A stretch of 58,222 bases of DNA from a virus: positions 1 to 58,222 of IMG/VR virus record IMGVR_UViG_3300046009_003881. One strand, given 5' to 3'. This document shows, one piece after another, positions 55,724 to 58,222 of this stretch. The notes beneath the pieces were generated by a model. That model was not told where the DNA came from. It saw nothing but the letters and a program-made list of their open reading frames with translations, and made no database searches. Position 1 is the first letter of the stretch, and every line of letters begins with the position of its first letter. The translations under genes were made by a program, and so were the position numbers.

Positions 55724-56017
55724 TTATAATTCGAACGGAGCCTTCTCATTTACCTCCGTCATTAGTTCAGCTATCTCCTCATTGAACAGTTCGTCCAACG
55801 GTTTGAATAGGAAGTGATGTAGCCACCACGCTTGGGTAAAGGTTACGCATCCACAAGAACACGCCATCCTAGATTCCAATCGTATCCCCACATCTATATC
55901 TAGAACCTTACAGTTCACGCACAGCCTTAGGTTTTTCACCACGAACAGCTGACCTTCCTTGACCACACCCTGCGAGTGCGTCTTTACACATACAATCTTT
56001 TGTCCTATCTCATACAT
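55724..56017 (-). CDS. Cysteine-rich protein, probable zinc binder, 97 aa
   Basis: MYEIGQKIVCVKTHSQGVVK and GQLFVVKNLRLCVNCKVLDI form an SH3-like or small barrel start; the CVNC and CSCGC pairs (near 33-36 and 53-57) form a likely zinc knuckle; the end FKPLDELFNEEIAELMTEV is a helix seen in related phage proteins. The gene begins 16 nt downstream of hairpin copy 9. Function unknown. Confidence 0.65.
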   Translation of the reverse strand: MYEIGQKIVCVKTHSQGVVKEGQLFVVKNLRLCVNCKVLDIDVGIRLESRMACSCGCVTFTQAWWLHHFLFKPLDELFNEEIAELMTEVNEKAPFEL

Positions 56018-56033
56018 TCTACATTTGATTTGT

Positions 56034-56049
56034 GTCTCCTTGAAGAGAC
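56034..56049 (-). repeat. Intergenic hairpin cassette, copy 9
   Basis: The same sequence as copies 3 and 6 (leftward RNA stem GUCUCU/GGAGAC, loop UCAA). Layout: stop TAA, CC, hairpin, 16 nt, ATG at 56017. Confidence 0.9.
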
Positions 56050-56051
56050 GG

Positions 56052-56327
56052 TTACCATTGATTCATATTCTTTCGCTCAGGATTCTGAGCAAACGCTGCT
56101 TTGCATTCCTTCTCTAGCTCCTTATCCTTGAACGGATTCCAAGGATAGAATCCTTTATACGCTCCAAATCTTCCACGATACGTATTGATTGCGACAAGCT
56201 TCTCTAGTTCCTCTATCTCAGACTCGTCCTTGATAATACTGTAGATGTCAACCGTAGGTAGCTGTCCATATCTATCGCAATAGCCCGTGCGATAGTGCTT
56301 GATTACTCTGTCTCTTACTGATTCCAT
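56052..56327 (-). CDS. Hypothetical protein, 91 aa
   Basis: Starts MESVRDRVIKHYRTGYCDRY, then helical acidic sequence (IIKDESEIEELEKLVAINTY) and an aromatic end (RGRFGAYKGFYPWNPF). It lies between hairpin copies 9 and 10 with the standard cassette spacing at both ends. No family recognised. Confidence 0.65.
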   Translation of the reverse strand: MESVRDRVIKHYRTGYCDRYGQLPTVDIYSIIKDESEIEELEKLVAINTYRGRFGAYKGFYPWNPFKDKELEKECKAAFAQNPERKNMNQW

Positions 56328-56343
56328 TTTGTATTTAATTTAT

Positions 56344-56359
56344 GTCTCCTCAAGGAGAC
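56344..56359 (-). repeat. Intergenic hairpin cassette, copy 10
   Basis: In leftward RNA sense the stem is GUCUCC/GGAGAC with loop UUGA, fully Watson-Crick. Layout: stop, CC, hairpin, 16 nt, ATG at 56327. Confidence 0.9.
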
Positions 56360-56361
56360 GG

Positions 56362-56823
56362 TTAGTCATTTTCTATTTCGTACTCTATTCCATTTACCAC
56401 AATCGTGAACTCACTCTCCTCACTTGGAATCCATTCCGTATAGCAGAAGATGTCCTCGTTGTATGCGTAGTCAATTAACTCATCGTCACTCTTAGCAAGT
56501 AGCACGTCCTTGCCTACCTCATCGAAGTCATATGCTCCGCTGATTATGTCAATCCTTAGTTCGATAATAGTATCGTCCTTCGTCTCGGAGTAGTACGTTC
56601 CATCGCCCCATACGTACCCTTCATTCATCAGTCTGTCGCTGATATCACATCTTCTTGCGAACATCTCTACCCTTGGTAGGTCAGATAGCATTTGACCAGA
56701 GTATAGGATGTGATTGATTGCATCTTGTTCGCTCACGATTGATGCGCTGTCACCTTGTACCATCACGTACTTCGTGCCGTCTTCATTGCGTACATCGTAC
56801 GCTGCTACTAGAATTGATTTCAT
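56362..56823 (-). CDS. Hypothetical acidic protein, 153 aa
   Basis: Starts MKSILVAAYDVRNEDGTKYV. Beta-rich N-terminal third (VMVQGDSASIVSEQD), then helical/acidic, with a C-terminal strand IVVNGIEYEIEND. No catalytic motif seen. Four-base overlap with the preceding gene and hairpin copy 10 after it. Function unknown. Confidence 0.65.
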   Translation of the reverse strand: MKSILVAAYDVRNEDGTKYVMVQGDSASIVSEQDAINHILYSGQMLSDLPRVEMFARRCDISDRLMNEGYVWGDGTYYSETKDDTIIELRIDIISGAYDFDEVGKDVLLAKSDDELIDYAYNEDIFCYTEWIPSEESEFTIVVNGIEYEIEND

Positions 56824-57068
56824 TTGTCTTTGTTTAGAATTTGTATGTCATCGTATCCAACTAAGTTCACCAGTTCATCTAGTAAACTCAAGTACTCATT
56901 CCTTGTTGCTTCTCTGCACTCAGCGATGTACTCTAGGCTGCACTCTGAATGTTGACCTATGTGCTGATAGGATAGTACTCTTCCGTTCCCTTCGTGTATG
57001 TTGAGGAACGCAGCGAACACACTGCTTTCTTCCTCGGGATGGACTAAGAATAATGTTTCTGTTCCCAT
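56820..57068 (-). CDS. Hypothetical protein, 82 aa
   Basis: Starts MGTETLFLVHPEEESSVFAA. A mixed protein with HIGQHSECSLEYIAECREAT in the middle and an acidic helix at the end. It begins 16 nt downstream of hairpin copy 11 and overlaps the next gene by four bases. Unrecognised. Confidence 0.65.
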   Translation of the reverse strand: MGTETLFLVHPEEESSVFAAFLNIHEGNGRVLSYQHIGQHSECSLEYIAECREATRNEYLSLLDELVNLVGYDDIQILNKDK

Positions 57069-57084
57069 TGCTATTGTGTATTAT

Positions 57085-57100
57085 GTCTCCTTGAAGAGAC
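57085..57100 (-). repeat. Intergenic hairpin cassette, copy 11
   Basis: The same sequence as copies 3, 6 and 9. Layout: stop, CC, hairpin, 16 nt, ATG at 57068. Confidence 0.9.
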
Positions 57101-57102
57101 GG

Positions 57103-57315
57103 TTATTGTTGAAGTATTTGATTGGTCATTATCTGAATAGCTTCCTCCTTGCCGAGGATGACTCCTAACTCTCGCATAGAATCTTCGTCTTTGTACACTC
57201 CGTTCCTATCATTCCAAGTTAACCAGTCGATTAGGCTTTCACGAGACCAAGTGTTCAGTTCCGCTTGAAGTTCACCAGTTGTTTTGCCTTCAGCAAACAG
57301 TATTATTCCGCGCAT
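57103..57315 (-). CDS. Hypothetical protein, 70 aa
   Basis: I start it at 57315 (MRGIILFAEGKTTGELQAEL), four nt after the preceding stop; the longer frame to 57384 would overlap that gene by 65 nt. The sequence continues as helices with NTWSRESLIDWLTWN and GVILGKEEAIQIM. No family recognised. Confidence 0.65.
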   Translation of the reverse strand: MRGIILFAEGKTTGELQAELNTWSRESLIDWLTWNDRNGVYKDEDSMRELGVILGKEEAIQIMTNQILQQ

Positions 57316-57319
57316 ACCC

Positions 57320-58015
57320 TTAGTGTTTATAGATTGATATTGATTTTGCTTTCGATGACGTACCCTTGCACAGTCCACATACATTGCAAGTTACTTTTTT
57401 TCCTGCTTCCTTACTCGCAGGACACATCACTTCTATTGAAGATGTTTGGTCTGTCTTTGCCATCACTCTGAACGTACGCCATCCCTTTGACTGTGACTTC
57501 AGACTCAAGGCTTCAGTCTCTACCGATGCCATAAAGAATCTCGATGCCCATTGATACTCCTCGTGCATCCATTGGTGTGTGTATCCAGAAAAGTTAGATG
57601 CCGCATTTACAATTGCTCGAACTGATTCCTCTCCAAGGAGTACGGGTTCACCGTATGCTCCAAACCTTACGAACTTTCCTCGGCATTGCTCCACCTCGTT
57701 GTCAGCTATGTCCGAGACATCTAGGAACATCACGTTCCCTTTGACGAACTGATTGTGCAGTGAGTTAACCTTGGACTTGAGTCCCATCTCTGCCATTCCC
57801 TTTCGAACGTAGCAGGTTTTGTTCGCTCGCTTACTGTGAGGACAGTCCATACAAGCAGCAGAGTCATCGTCCATTGCTTGCTTGCCTTGTGTTATCCAGT
57901 TGAATGGAAGTATCCAAACTTGCACACTGTCACCGACCTTAGAGTTAGTGCTTGTGTATTGGAATTGAATAGCTACGTTTTGATTTAGCTTGTTCTTTGC
58001 AATGTAAAGATTCAT
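57320..58015 (-). CDS. Cysteine-cluster phage protein, 231 aa
   Basis: Two cysteine clusters frame the protein: CMDCPHS...CYVR at about residues 55-70 and CPAS...CNVCGLC near the C-terminus. Between them lie FVRFGAYGEPVLL and SGYTHQWMHEEYQ, MASVE. This arrangement resembles the GP88/DUF7227-type phage proteins with metal- or Fe-S-binding cysteines, whose function is not established. It is a large gene among very small ones. Coupled to the 60-aa gene upstream by ATGA. Confidence 0.6.
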   Translation of the reverse strand: MNLYIAKNKLNQNVAIQFQYTSTNSKVGDSVQVWILPFNWITQGKQAMDDDSAACMDCPHSKRANKTCYVRKGMAEMGLKSKVNSLHNQFVKGNVMFLDVSDIADNEVEQCRGKFVRFGAYGEPVLLGEESVRAIVNAASNFSGYTHQWMHEEYQWASRFFMASVETEALSLKSQSKGWRTFRVMAKTDQTSSIEVMCPASKEAGKKVTCNVCGLCKGTSSKAKSISIYKH

Positions 58016-58194
58016 CTTGATTCAGTTTTATAAAGCGATTGTAAGTTCAATTCAATTACCTTAGTCACGGTTTTCATTCCGTATCCTTCTGCTTTTTCTT
58101 TAGAGTTTCCATAATCAATTAACTCTCGTGCTTGTTCATCTAATTCTGCACACAAGTCTTTTAATATTTTGTATTCTAATTTTTCTTTAGCCAT
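58012..58194 (-). CDS. Hypothetical helical protein, 60 aa
   Basis: Starts MAKEKLEYKILKDLCAELDE and continues helical and charged to LNLQSLYKTESR. Its ATG lies 15 nt after hairpin copy 1 (58210 here, 117 on the other end) with the leader AAATCAAATCAAG. It overlaps the next gene by four bases. The complete copy of the gene truncated at the left end of the window. Confidence 0.7.
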   Translation of the reverse strand: MAKEKLEYKILKDLCAELDEQARELIDYGNSKEKAEGYGMKTVTKVIELNLQSLYKTESR

Positions 58195-58222
58195 CTTGAT
58201 TTGATTTGTGTCTCCTTAAGGA
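58097..58222. repeat. Terminal direct repeat, right copy
   Basis: Identical to bases 4-129; see the left copy. It ends within hairpin copy 1. Confidence 0.9.

Noticed and set aside
1-58222. Prophage or temperate lifestyle
   Set aside because: No integrase, excisionase, CI-like repressor/antirepressor pair or attachment site is visible, and the genome closes on itself without flanking bacterial genes.

Overview
The window is an essentially complete genome of a tailed phage, probably a short-tailed (podovirus-type) phage of a Bacteroidota host. Bases 4-129 and 58097-58222 are the same 126-bp sequence, so the contig closes into a circle of about 58.09 kb. The host call rests on repeated -7 boxes of the Bacteroidota form TAnnTTTG (10 listed), A-rich AAATCAAA leaders instead of Shine-Dalgarno sites, and structural genes of the kind seen in crAss-like and related environmental phages. 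There is no integrase, no recognisable lysogeny module, no DNA or RNA polymerase and no convincing canonical tRNA.

Layout. Two opposed transcription arms diverge from a gene-free control region of about 1 kb (2495-3505) and converge at 43.65 kb. The rightward arm (3.5-43.6 kb) holds a small protein, a complete GroEL/GroES pair, a divergently encoded winged-helix protein (5846-6319, minus), a run of small lysine-rich proteins, fibre/appendage proteins, a holin and M15 endolysin cassette, a GroES-like protein next to the terminase, then terminase, portal, scaffold, major capsid, neck/ring proteins, a muzzle-like tail complex, a GNAT protein and internal virion proteins ending in a 3430-residue polyvalent protein with a metalloprotease motif. 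The leftward arm starts at a -7 box near 2.9 kb, runs through the contig ends and continues to 43.66 kb. It holds many small early-type genes, a recombination set (Rad52-like annealing protein, PD-(D/E)XK exonuclease, SSB-like protein), a primase-helicase, a DCM-like methyltransferase, an SF2 helicase with a VRR-NUC nuclease, two proteins resembling DnaA domain IV, and three lipoproteins.

What stands out. (1) A stereotyped intergenic cassette separates the small leftward genes: stop codon, CC, a 16-nt hairpin, about 16 nt, ATG. Eleven copies lie between 55.9 kb and 3.2 kb on the circle. The base changes keep G-U pairing only when read as leftward RNA, which points to an RNA element. (2) A perfect 18-bp palindrome containing the canonical chromosomal parS site lies in the control region although no ParA/ParB is encoded. 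(3) The phage encodes GroEL, GroES and apparently a second, duplicated GroES-like protein beside the packaging genes. (4) Iteron-like repeats, a tRNA-like fold and shared operator-like motifs lie in the control regions.

How the genes fit together: the leftward arm looks early (host takeover, recombination-dependent replication using host polymerase). The rightward arm looks late (chaperonin-assisted head assembly, packaging, tail, lysis). All function calls come from reading sequence motifs; no database search was run.
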